From contig DAOVMU010000052.1 of NCBI GenBank assembly GCA_030630585.1, forward strand, positions 1-8,785: DNA of 8,785 nucleotides, in the 5' to 3' direction. Source of the stretch: Candidatus Bathyarchaeota archaeon. GTDB lineage: Archaea; Thermoproteota; Bathyarchaeia; Bathyarchaeales; Bathycorpusculaceae. The translations under genes and the position numbers were made by a program. Below, piece by piece: positions 1-5,301 of this stretch. The notes beneath the pieces are model-generated. The model searched no databases, was not told the DNA's origin, and saw only the letters and a list, made by a program, of their open reading frames with translations. Every line of letters starts with the position of its first letter. Position 1 is the first letter of the stretch.

Positions 1-1782
1 ATGAGAATCCAGGTAGCTATTGCTAAGAAGCGAAAGATAGCAAACTTCGACGATCCATTAAAGGAGATAGTTCTGTCTCAAGATGAAGAGAGAGCTATTA
101 TTGATTCTGGTGGTGAGAAAGAGAAGCTGTTGCGGTTTGTAGAAGTGGTTAAGGAACTTGACCCTGATATATTGTTGACGAGAGGTGGTGATTCTTATGT
201 GTTTCCTTATCTTGCTAGAAGAGCTTTGGTTAATGGTGTTTTGAACCGTTTTGTTCTCAGTAGAGAGGATATGCCTCTTGTTGCCAAGCGGAGACGTGGA
301 ACAACTTTCTTTTCCTATGGCAGAACGTACTATCGGGCTCCGATGAGGAGGCTTTACGGTAGAGTTCATATTGATGAGAACAACACTTTCATTCTTAGAG
401 ATTGTGGACTTGATGGATTAATTGAGATTGCTAGAACTTGTAGAGTTCCTCTGCATAGAGCTTCCCGCTCTTCAATGGGTTCAAGCATGTCGTCTTTGCA
501 GTTTTATCAAGCTATCAAAGATGATGTTTTGATTCCTAGAAATAAACGTATTCCAGAAGTTTTCAAATCTGCTTATGAACTTCTCGTGGGAGATCGTGGA
601 GGTTTTGTCTATGAGCCTAGAATGGGTATTCATAACTGGGTTGGTGAAGTGGATTTCTCTTCGATGTATCCTTCTTTAATGGTTAAGAACAACATTTCGG
701 CTGAAACCGTTCTTTGTAAGTGCTGTCCAGATTCAAAGCTGCGTATCCCTGAGCTTGGCTATCATATCTGTGAAAAACGTGTTGGAATTGTGCCTAAGGT
801 TCTAAGGCTTGCAATTGGGAAAAGACTGACGTATAAGAGGTTGAGAAAAGAAGTCAGTGATGCAAGATTAAAGGAAGTTTATGAAAAGCGTCAAGCTGCT
901 TTGAAGTGGATTCTGGTGACGTGTTTTGGGTATCTTGGATATAGGAATGCTAAGTTTGGCACTGTTGATGGGCATATTGGTGTTTGCGCTTTTGGCAGAC
1001 AGGCTTTTCTAAGGACAGCTCGCATTGCTGAGAGAAAAGGGTTTACTGTGATTCATGGTATTGTTGATTCATTGTGGCTGAAGAAGAAAGGTGCAACTGT
1101 TGAGGAATATGTTGAATTGTGTAGAGGTGTTAGTGAAAGAATTGGAGTGCCTTTAAATTTTGAAGGCCGTTATAACTGGATTGTTTTCCTTCCTTCTAGG
1201 ATGCATCCGAACGTCGGTGTGCTGAATCGTTACTATGGCGTGAAAGAAGACGGTGGGATTAAGGTTAGGGGGCTAGAAGTTAGGAGGAGAGATACGCCAA
1301 AATTCGTGTATGATGCACAGATGGAAATGATTAGAGTGTTGGCTACTGCAGTGGATTCTAACACTTTTGTTGAGAAGATACCTGATGCTTTGAAGGTGGT
1401 TAAGGAGTATAGAAGAAAATTAATAGATGGAGAAGTGCCGATTTGGGACCTGATAATCACTAAACGTCTTTCTAAGAATCTAAAAAACTACAAGCAGAAA
1501 ATTAGTCAAGTGATTGCTGCTGAACAGCTTTTGAAAGAGGGTGTCGAAGTTTCTGCCGGAAAGAGTGTTAGATTTCTTTTTACGAGTGCAGAAAACAAAC
1601 GTTATGAGCGTAGAGTTAGAGCAGAAGAATTGATTGGAAAGGGGGCCAATTCTGATGTTAGAAAGTATCTTTTGCTTTTATATTCAGCAGCTTCAAACAT
1701 CCTTAGTCCTTTCGGCTATTCGACCAAAGATGTTCACGATTCAGTTAGAGGTTTTCAGCGCACAAAGCTCACTTCGTTCTGA
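1..1782 (+). CDS. Archaeal PolB2-type family B DNA polymerase, probably 5'-truncated by the window edge
   Basis: The encoded 593 residues cover part of the exonuclease-like domain, then palm, fingers and thumb of a family B DNA polymerase. Seen: DPDILLTRGGDS (residues 54-65) at the Exo II position; motif A DFSSMYPS (218-225); a cysteine group C239, C241, C242, C257 followed by GIVPKVL; motif B K302-WILVTCFGY; motif C HGIVDS (352-357); and KVRGLEVRRRDTP (421-433) in the palm/thumb region. Motif C keeps the catalytic second Asp (D356), but the usual DTD reads IVD, a feature I associate with the PolB2 group (Sulfolobus Dpo2-like, linked to damage tolerance). Family B enzymes are usually 750-900 residues and no Exo I DxE motif is visible, so the ATG at position 1 is probably internal or the window edge; a genuinely short PolB2 is the alternative. 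Codons end in T strikingly often (Asp almost always GAT), unlike the next gene. Family assignment is secure, subfamily fairly sure. Confidence 0.88.
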   Translation: MRIQVAIAKKRKIANFDDPLKEIVLSQDEERAIIDSGGEKEKLLRFVEVVKELDPDILLTRGGDSYVFPYLARRALVNGVLNRFVLSREDMPLVAKRRRGTTFFSYGRTYYRAPMRRLYGRVHIDENNTFILRDCGLDGLIEIARTCRVPLHRASRSSMGSSMSSLQFYQAIKDDVLIPRNKRIPEVFKSAYELLVGDRGGFVYEPRMGIHNWVGEVDFSSMYPSLMVKNNISAETVLCKCCPDSKLRIPELGYHICEKRVGIVPKVLRLAIGKRLTYKRLRKEVSDARLKEVYEKRQAALKWILVTCFGYLGYRNAKFGTVDGHIGVCAFGRQAFLRTARIAERKGFTVIHGIVDSLWLKKKGATVEEYVELCRGVSERIGVPLNFEGRYNWIVFLPSRMHPNVGVLNRYYGVKEDGGIKVRGLEVRRRDTPKFVYDAQMEMIRVLATAVDSNTFVEKIPDALKVVKEYRRKLIDGEVPIWDLIITKRLSKNLKNYKQKISQVIAAEQLLKEGVEVSAGKSVRFLFTSAENKRYERRVRAEELIGKGANSDVRKYLLLLYSAASNILSPFGYSTKDVHDSVRGFQRTKLTSF

Positions 1783-1898
1783 TCTTCAGTAAGAACCATC
1801 TAAAAATAAGTTGCTAAATTTATTTGCAAAATACATGCATTTCAATAGATAAGGCGGATTCGGTGAAATAGATGGCTTTAGACGAACTAACATAAGGT

Positions 1899-1927
1899 GG
1901 AGACGTCTCCCGCAAACCCCCTTTTTT
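1899..1927 (+). terminator. Hairpin plus T-run downstream of the polymerase
   Basis: The perfect 12-base palindrome GGAGACGTCTCC (1899-1910) is followed by CGCAAACCCCC and six T residues (1922-1927). Archaeal termination depends mainly on the T-run, so this could end the polymerase transcript about 140 bases after its stop. The rest of the 1783-2056 gap is AT-rich. It holds a weak A-rich stretch (2021-2034) upstream of the VOC gene that may contain its promoter, and no gene. Confidence 0.35.
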
Positions 1928-2056
1928 CAGTATCTTTTTGCGCGTTTTTTGGAAAAACTGTTTCGTGCGTGGATTGTCACAGGATCTTCTCTAATTTGAT
2001 ATAGAAAGAAGCGCATGCGAACTAAAAACTAAAATGCTTTTCTTTCATAAAATAGT

Positions 2057-2479
2057 ATGGAAGATGCGAGAATGAAGAAAGAAAAAGATAGAATAACTCG
2101 TCTTTGGTTGACCATGATACATGTATCAGACATGGACAGAGCCCTGCAATTTTACAACAAAGTCCTTGGCTTGCCAATAGCCCTTGACGCCAGAGTGTTC
2201 AACCATGCAGAAGTCGGTCCAAACGAGCCTTTAGCCAAGATTGGTTTGCACGCCACCCGTAAGAAATCTAAGAGGAAAAGGAGAACAGGGATAGTTTTCG
2301 ATACGGACGATATCTACGCCCTTTACGAAAGACTCAAAAAACGAGGGGTAAAATTCACTCTGAAGCCCACTAAAATGCCATGGGGTGGCATAGTCGCCGA
2401 CTTCCTAGATCCTGATAACAACGAGTTAGAGGTCGTTGAAGACCCTAAACACTATACACGAGATTATACTCACCGATAA
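2057..2479 (+). CDS. Glyoxalase/VOC superfamily protein (substrate unknown)
   Basis: This 140-residue protein has the two beta-alpha-beta-beta-beta modules of the vicinal oxygen chelate fold. Module one is roughly residues 16-66 (WLTMIHVSDMDRALQFYNKV, GLPIAL). Module two is about 77-128, ending in FLDPDNNELEVVE. Candidate metal ligands by family position are H22 in the first strand, H65 in the fourth strand and E125 in the last strand; the usual histidine opening module two is replaced (GIVFDTDD, G78). So the metal site may be altered, and I would not call it glyoxalase I. A lysine/arginine-rich linker (KKSKRKRR, 69-76) joins the modules. The ATG at 2057 could be leaderless, but a second ATG at 2072, with GGAAG eight bases upstream, is also possible and loses only five poorly conserved residues. 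The gene stands alone and uses more C-ending codons than the polymerase gene. Fold is secure, function is not. Confidence 0.85.
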   Translation: MEDARMKKEKDRITRLWLTMIHVSDMDRALQFYNKVLGLPIALDARVFNHAEVGPNEPLAKIGLHATRKKSKRKRRTGIVFDTDDIYALYERLKKRGVKFTLKPTKMPWGGIVADFLDPDNNELEVVEDPKHYTRDYTHR

Positions 2480-2507
2480 TATTGTATGCATGATCCAACC
2501 GGTATTG

Positions 2508-2518
2508 GCGCGCGCGCT
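2508..2518 (+). repeat. GC box copy 1 (GCGCGCGCGCT)
   Basis: First of six GCGCGCGCT copies. It lies 28 bases after the VOC stop codon and abuts the left edge of the IMPase-like scrap. Flanking bases are AT-rich on both sides, so the alternating GC run stands out. Confidence 0.85.
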
Positions 2519-2723
2519 GTTTATCAAAGGCTTTCACCACTCAGAAAAACTGATTAAAATCGCAAAGAGTGAAGCCTCAAAAATCAGTATGAGAGGAAAA
2601 ATCGCCGTCATGGACCTCGGACAATATAACCCCTCACTGGACGGGCAAGCGGTTGTAGTGGAGGAAGCTGGTGGTGAATATAGCGCTCTAGGTGGCGTGA
2701 GCAAGAGTAAAACAAACAGATGA
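2519..2723 (+). pseudogene. Scrap resembling the C-terminal part of an inositol-monophosphatase family protein
   Basis: Reading on after the GC box at 2508-2518, the frame that ends in TGA at 2721-2723 encodes a run resembling the IMPase/histidinol-phosphatase C-terminal core: a MRGKIAVMDLG segment, then YNPSLDGQAVVVEEAGG. In the family this region reads roughly as RGKADAxxDL, then NPWDxAAxxxIVEEAGG. The WD dipeptide carrying the metal-binding Asp is not preserved (SLD instead), the whole N-terminal domain is absent, and the last 40 or so residues are missing, so it cannot be a working enzyme. The open frame reaches back to ATG codons at 2436 and 2490, but that upstream part runs through the GC box and over the end of the VOC gene and carries no similarity. 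It may instead be a coincidental open frame; the match is short and made by eye. Confidence 0.33.
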
Positions 2724-2862
2724 AAAGTTCACGCAAATTTACTTCTTATATTCCAGAGTGGATTTTACAGCTTGAATAAATCCTCAATGAGGAGCAAGTA
2801 AACGGAAGAGTCAGCCACGAGAGGAAACAAAAACGAGCAGATACGTCCTTTCTTCCACAAGT

Positions 2863-2872
2863 CGCGCGCGCT
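2863..2872 (+). repeat. GC box copy 2 (CGCGCGCGCT)
   Basis: Second copy of the box, in the middle of a gene-poor stretch, in the same direction as copy 1. No recognisable gene fragment adjoins it on either side. Confidence 0.85.
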
Positions 2873-2955
2873 GCGATTCACCAAAAGAACAGGTAAGTTG
2901 TTAACCGAAGAGAGATCGGATGAAATTAAAAATTCCTTTATTTACACGCCCCCCT

Positions 2956-2973
2956 GTATGCATATATGTATAC
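2956..2973. promoter_or_regulatory. Imperfect 18-base palindrome, TATA-like
   Basis: GTATGCATATATGTATAC equals its reverse complement except for one mismatched position pair. It contains TATA-like steps in both directions. It could be an operator or a promoter for a short transcript, since an ATG lies at 2999, a leaderless spacing. It has no assignable target gene, so its role is a guess. Confidence 0.25.
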
Positions 2974-3063
2974 TGGAATAGACCCCGCTCCGTGGAGCAT
3001 GAAGGAAAGGAAATCAAACATGGAAATAATTTCAAACGGGGTGTTCGGCGGTGAAGACCCGCA

Positions 3064-3297
3064 CTATTGAACTGCCTCGACCCTGACTACTTCGGGTATA
3101 CTTTTCTTGAGATACTGCTCCACTCCCATTTTGAGAGTCATTGTTGACATTGGACATCCAGCACATGCTCCTTTCAATCTCACCTTAACAACACCATTGA
3201 CTACTCCCAAAAGCTCTATATCTCCTCTATCAGCCTGCAACCTAGGTCTCAGCTCCTGAAGGGCTTTTTCCACACGGTCCCTAACAGTTTCCCCCAT
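3064..3297 (-). CDS. NifU-like C-terminal-domain protein, Fe-S cluster scaffold/carrier (Nfu type)
   Basis: This intact 77-residue protein is a stand-alone NifU C-terminal (Nfu) domain. It has an N-terminal helix with RPRLQADRGDIELLGV (residues 17-32), a strand with VNGVVKVRLKGA, and the cluster-binding CxxC, C45-A-G-C48, followed by PMSTMTLKMGVEQYLKK and a final VVRVEAV strand. In the family two subunits together hold a 4Fe-4S cluster through this motif and pass it to target proteins in the cytoplasm. Length and motif spacing are normal for single-domain archaeal members. The start is ATG (3297-3295), with GGTGG a few bases upstream as ribosome binding site. It faces left, convergent with the VOC gene and divergent from the truncated propeller gene. 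It is the only intact gene inside the decaying 2480-4241 stretch. High confidence in family and likely role. Confidence 0.93.
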   Translation of the reverse strand: MGETVRDRVEKALQELRPRLQADRGDIELLGVVNGVVKVRLKGACAGCPMSTMTLKMGVEQYLKKSIPEVVRVEAVQ

Positions 3298-3348
3298 TAT
3301 TTATCCACCAATATCTATCGTCAAGCTTCGTATATCACAAATGTCATG

Positions 3349-3354
3349 TTTATA
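3349..3354 (-). promoter_or_regulatory. TATA box for the NifU-like gene
   Basis: TATAAA on the - strand, within ATGTATAAACA. It lies about 52-57 bases before the ATG, placing a start site near 3325 and leaving a leader of about 28 bases that contains GGTGG. Spacing fits an archaeal promoter; the assignment is by eye. Confidence 0.45.
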
Positions 3355-3385
3355 CATTGCTCTTTTTTTGACCGCCATCGCCCAG

Positions 3386-3394
3386 GCGCGCGCT
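3386..3394 (+). repeat. GC box copy 3 (GCGCGCGCT)
   Basis: Third copy. It sits between the promoter of the NifU-like gene and the abrupt start of the propeller repeats. Repeat similarity starts about ten bases to its right and is absent to its left. Confidence 0.85.
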
Positions 3395-3395
3395 A

Positions 3396-3803
3396 GTACG
3401 CACTCTCGGAACGATAATCCGTTGGGACGGAACAGAATGGAGCACCGTAACAAGCCCAACAGGATCTTGGCTCAACTCAGTGTTTATGGTTAGTGCAGAT
3501 GACGGATGGGCAGTAGGCCATGGCGGAAGGATAATCCGTTGGGACGGGAACTATTGGAACACCGTGGAAAGCCCAACCACATATGGTCTCATGTCAGTGT
3601 ATATGCTTAGTGCCAGCGACGTATGGGCAGTAGGTTGGGGTGGAACGATAATTCGGTGGACTGGAACTGAGTGGATACCTGAATTTCCTACAGCCATACT
3701 CCTGTCACTCTTGATAAGCCTCACTTTAGTCGTGGTCATCCTAGCAAAAACAGTATTAAAGAAGCGCAGAAAATCATTGTTGCCGAGCGAAACCCTACTA
3801 TAG
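3396..3803 (+). pseudogene. 5'-truncated beta-propeller-like repeat surface protein with C-terminal PEFP membrane anchor
   Basis: The frame is open from 3372 to a TAG at 3801-3803. From about 3405 it encodes repeats of 39 residues with the pattern GxIIRWDGxxWxxVxSPT, then SVxMxSAxDxWAVG, like the BNR/YCF48-type repeats of extracellular propellers. There are two full copies and the start of a third. The last leads into WIPEFPT, a hydrophobic helix (roughly ILLSLLISLTLVVVILA) and KKRRK. This arrangement is a PEF-CTERM-like anchor seen on archaeal cell-surface proteins, so the ancestor was exported and membrane anchored. A propeller needs several more repeats plus a signal peptide, and none exists upstream: similarity stops at the GC box. 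A GTG at 3480 could start a 107-residue product, but it would lack an export signal. I read it as a gene end left behind by a rearrangement. Confidence 0.75.
3414..3674 (+). repeat. 117-base tandem repeat inside the propeller gene
   Basis: The words ATAATCCGTTGGGACGG (3414 and 3531) and ATAATTCGGTGGAC (3648) recur at exactly 117 bases, that is 39 codons. The first two units are complete; the third stops after GTEW. The good DNA-level match of units one and two shows recent duplication or conversion. Confidence 0.85.
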
Positions 3804-3830
3804 CACTACAGCAGTCTCTCCATCTTCTCC

Positions 3831-3837
3831 TTTTTTT
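3831..3837 (+). terminator. T-run after the propeller gene
   Basis: Seven T residues following CTTCTCC, 27 bases after the TAG stop. This fits archaeal T-run termination for the ancestral propeller gene. There is no clear hairpin. Confidence 0.3.
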
Positions 3838-3851
3838 CAGAAGCCTACGAC

Positions 3852-3986
3852 GTGTGCGAATATGTTACAATCCTCTTTAGTGCGTTTGGGATAAATGCGT
3901 CTGCTCTGATATTGGCTTTCATGATTCATGTAACCGAGTGGAAAGAGTATGAGAAAACCATTTCAAGATATGGAGTTGTCGAATTT
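3852..3986 (+). pseudogene. Unrecognised hydrophobic fragment fused in frame to the integrase remnant
   Basis: Starting from a GTG at 3852, about 45 residues are open: a likely membrane helix (YVTILFSAFGINASALILAF), then a polar stretch (HVTEWKEYEKTISRYGVVEF) that ends at the GC box. I do not recognise the family. It does not look like the region that precedes the RHWKAT box of tyrosine recombinases, so it is probably a separate gene piece joined to the recombinase end. There is no obvious ribosome binding site. The frame extends back to the propeller stop at 3803 without further meaning. It may simply be a chance open frame. Confidence 0.3.
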
Positions 3987-3996
3987 CGCGCGCGCT
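3987..3996 (+). repeat. GC box copy 4 (CGCGCGCGCT)
   Basis: Fourth copy. It reads as Arg-Ala-Arg exactly where a tyrosine recombinase of this type would have Arg-His before WKAT. Right of it lies integrase sequence; left of it does not look like integrase. Confidence 0.85.
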
Positions 3997-4241
3997 GGAA
4001 AGCAACCATGCTTTACCACAAGACCAAAGACATCTTGTACGTTATGTGATTCCTAGGTCACAAAAGCATAAAGAACACTCTAATCTACATCAACTTAGAA
4101 ACCGCTTGCCACCCAAATGGCGGCGACGATTACACAACAAAAGTTGCCAAGACAGAAGCTGAAATCTGCAGCCTAATAGAAGCAGGATTTGAATACGTCC
4201 TTCAAAAAGACGATCTAGCATACTTCAGAAAGCGCAAGTGA
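3991..4241 (+). pseudogene. C-terminal remnant of a tyrosine recombinase/integrase with an in-frame TGA
   Basis: The frame reads WKATMLYHKTKDILYVM, a TGA at 4047-4049, then FLGHKSIKNTLIY in the same frame. It continues to a TGA stop at 4239-4241 with an archaeal-style tail (GGDDYTTKVAKTEAEI, then SLIEAGFEYV and FRKRK). This is the end of the phage-integrase/XerC fold: the second conserved His is in LGHKS and the nucleophile Tyr is codon 4086-4088. The first catalytic Arg, the H-x-x-R box and the whole N-terminal DNA-binding domain are missing. The TGA probably came from CGA by a single C-to-T change, since Arg commonly precedes this segment. No attachment site or tRNA gene is visible nearby. 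It marks a former integrated element. Identity is strong, function is lost. Confidence 0.85.
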
Positions 4242-4278
4242 TCTCAGCTAAGTTTTTACTATTTGTCCAAAAGCAACA

Positions 4279-4575
4279 TTAAATTTTCACTATTTGTGCG
4301 TGTGGTATGCCTTCTATGCTTAGTACTGCTTCGGGGTGAACATAACCTTTTTCTATGGCTTTCTGAACGATGTTTTTGCCTATCAGATTCACTATTGATG
4401 AATTTTCTATTAGAGCTATGGCATCTCCAATGCTGGTTTTTGTGCCTTTGTAAAACTCTTTTTTTACGTGAAAAACTACTTTTCCCTTTCGCAGAGTTCT
4501 ACCGATTATTTCAGCGTCGCATACAGCTAAAAGTACGCGGTTGCCAGTTTTCTTTATATTCATATAGACTTCCAA
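4279..4575 (-). CDS. DUF424 family protein
   Basis: This protein of 94-98 residues matches the archaeal DUF424 pattern: RVLLAVCDAEIIGRTL near the start, VVFHVKKEFYKGTKTS, then SIVNLIGKNIVQKAIEKGYV, and VLSIEGIPHAQIVKI at the C-terminus. The IPHAQIV ending is characteristic of the family, whose molecular role I do not know. It follows the aIF2-beta gene with a 13-base gap on the same strand, so the two are almost certainly co-transcribed, suggesting a link to translation (inference). The longest start is a TTG at 4575; an ATG at 4563 lies four codons further in with GGAAG just before it. The TTG form adds a strand-like MEVY that looks natural for the family, but the ATG cannot be excluded. Stop is TAA at 4281-4279. 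Family confident. Confidence 0.85.
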   Translation of the reverse strand: MEVYMNIKKTGNRVLLAVCDAEIIGRTLRKGKVVFHVKKEFYKGTKTSIGDAIALIENSSIVNLIGKNIVQKAIEKGYVHPEAVLSIEGIPHAQIVKI

Positions 4576-4588
4576 TTTTCAGACGCTC

Positions 4589-4999
4589 TCACAGTGGCCG
4601 AATAGATGATTTTGCACCACACGCTTCACACACTAGGAACAATAAACGTTTTTCTCTAGCAATTTTAGTGTCTGGACGCTTACAAACTGGACATGTAACA
4701 TACTGGTCCATATATCTCTGCAGAAGCCTCTGAAAGGTTTCCCGTGAAAACTTCCCTTTAAACATCACCCTTGACTCTTGCATGGCTGCAGCTGTAGCCA
4801 TTTCCCTAGTCAAAAACTTCAGTAGATGCCGCGGGTCACGATTCAAAGCTTCAGCAATCTCTTTGAAGTTATGAATTGTTGTGCGTATACCAATAACTGA
4901 ATGAATTATTCTAGGAAGCTCTAAACGTTCACGTTTTGAAGCAACCTCAGGGATTTGCAGACGCGCCCTCCTTAGCAACTCTTCATAATCGTATGCCAT
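4589..4999 (-). CDS. Translation initiation factor aIF2 subunit beta
   Basis: This 136-residue protein is full length for archaeal aIF2-beta. Seen in order: an N-terminal helix that binds the gamma subunit (DYEELLRRARLQIP, residues 4-17); the alpha-beta core with IRTTIHNFKEIAEALNRDP (38-56), HLLKFLTREMATA and FKGKFSRE; and a C-terminal zinc ribbon with C103, C106, C124 and C127 (CPVCKRPDTK, CEACGAKS). It is the small subunit of the aIF2 heterotrimer, which brings initiator Met-tRNA to the ribosome in a GTP-dependent way. The start is ATG (4999-4997) with GGAG nine bases upstream and a TATA-like element about 40 bases upstream. It is first in a two-gene unit with DUF424. All core motifs are intact. 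Very sure. Confidence 0.96.
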   Translation of the reverse strand: MAYDYEELLRRARLQIPEVASKRERLELPRIIHSVIGIRTTIHNFKEIAEALNRDPRHLLKFLTREMATAAAMQESRVMFKGKFSRETFQRLLQRYMDQYVTCPVCKRPDTKIAREKRLLFLVCEACGAKSSIRPL

Positions 5000-5037
5000 T
5001 TACTAACGCTCCACAAATAAACATGAAAGCACAATCC

Positions 5038-5045
5038 TATTTAAG
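5038..5045 (-). promoter_or_regulatory. TATA-like element for the aIF2-beta/DUF424 unit
   Basis: CTTAAATA on the - strand, within TTATAAGTCTTAAATAGG, about 40 bases before the ATG. That gives a leader of roughly 12 bases holding GGAG. The neighbouring TTATAA offers a second, more distal choice. Judged by position and composition only. Confidence 0.45.
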
Positions 5046-5060
5046 ACTTATAACATCGTA

Positions 5061-5301
5061 TTTTTCCGCATAATATAGTATTCCCGATTTCATTTGCGTT
5101 TTCTGAATATTTTGCCGCCGTTATTATATTCGCCTGTGATTTATCTGAATCCTACCTAGCGCGCGCTAAATGTGATTCTTAATCGGTGTTAATACGCGCA
5201 CGCACTAGTTCTCGATGTTCATCCAGCTAAATCAGAGGTGTAATCTTAATAGCTTATTTGAATACAGACGTGATATCTCTAAATGGAGAAGGCTAGCAAA
5301 C
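5061..5301. other. Divergent intergenic region between aIF2-beta and the transporter operon
   Basis: Together with 5000-5060 this makes about 300 bases without a convincing gene. It holds GC box copy 5 (5157-5168) and AT-rich, promoter-like sequence near 5241-5264 that could serve the + strand operon (weak). An open frame does run back from the membrane protein to 5215, but its first 29 codons are polar, unlike the family-style start at 5302, so I treat them as leader. A tiny nine-codon frame (ATG at 5284) overlaps the start at 5302. Confidence 0.45.
5157..5168. repeat. GC box copy 5, perfect palindrome TAGCGCGCGCTA
   Basis: Fifth copy. It is the only one whose flanks make a complete 12-base palindrome. 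It lies between two divergently transcribed intact units, so it could act as an operator there. No gene fragment is recognisable on either side. Confidence 0.85.

Larger units (their letters stand above)
2724..3063. other. Gene-poor 340-base stretch
   Basis: I see no convincing gene here. It contains GC box copy 2 (2863-2872), an imperfect 18-base palindrome of TATA-like character (2956-2973), a small inverted repeat GCTCC-GT-GGAGC (2987-2998), and a 23-codon open frame (2999-3070) that runs into the end of the NifU-like gene and resembles nothing I know. Short open frames flank GC box 2 on both sides but show no family features. The stretch looks like degraded or regulatory DNA between the VOC gene and the convergent NifU-like gene. 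Confidence 0.5.

Noticed and set aside
1855..1927. Possible structured RNA after the polymerase gene
   Set aside because: Only a 12-base palindrome and a T-run are evident. No box C/D pair, tRNA fold or T-loop sequence was found, so it is kept as a terminator candidate only.
2999..3070. 23-codon open frame with leaderless-style spacing from a TATA-like palindrome
   Set aside because: No family resemblance, it overlaps the end of the NifU-like gene, and it is short enough to be chance.
3987..4241. Integrase as evidence for a complete integrated element with att sites
   Set aside because: No tRNA gene, no direct repeats flanking the region and no other element genes were seen; only the C-terminal remnant exists.
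4263..4733. Open frame on the + strand opposite DUF424 and aIF2-beta
   Set aside because: It covers two clearly identified genes on the other strand; its Cys/Leu-rich translation is an antisense artefact.
5215..5301. Longer N-terminus for the four-helix membrane protein
   Set aside because: The added residues are polar and unlike the basic start expected before the first helix, and the ATG at 5302 has a good GGAGAAGG upstream.
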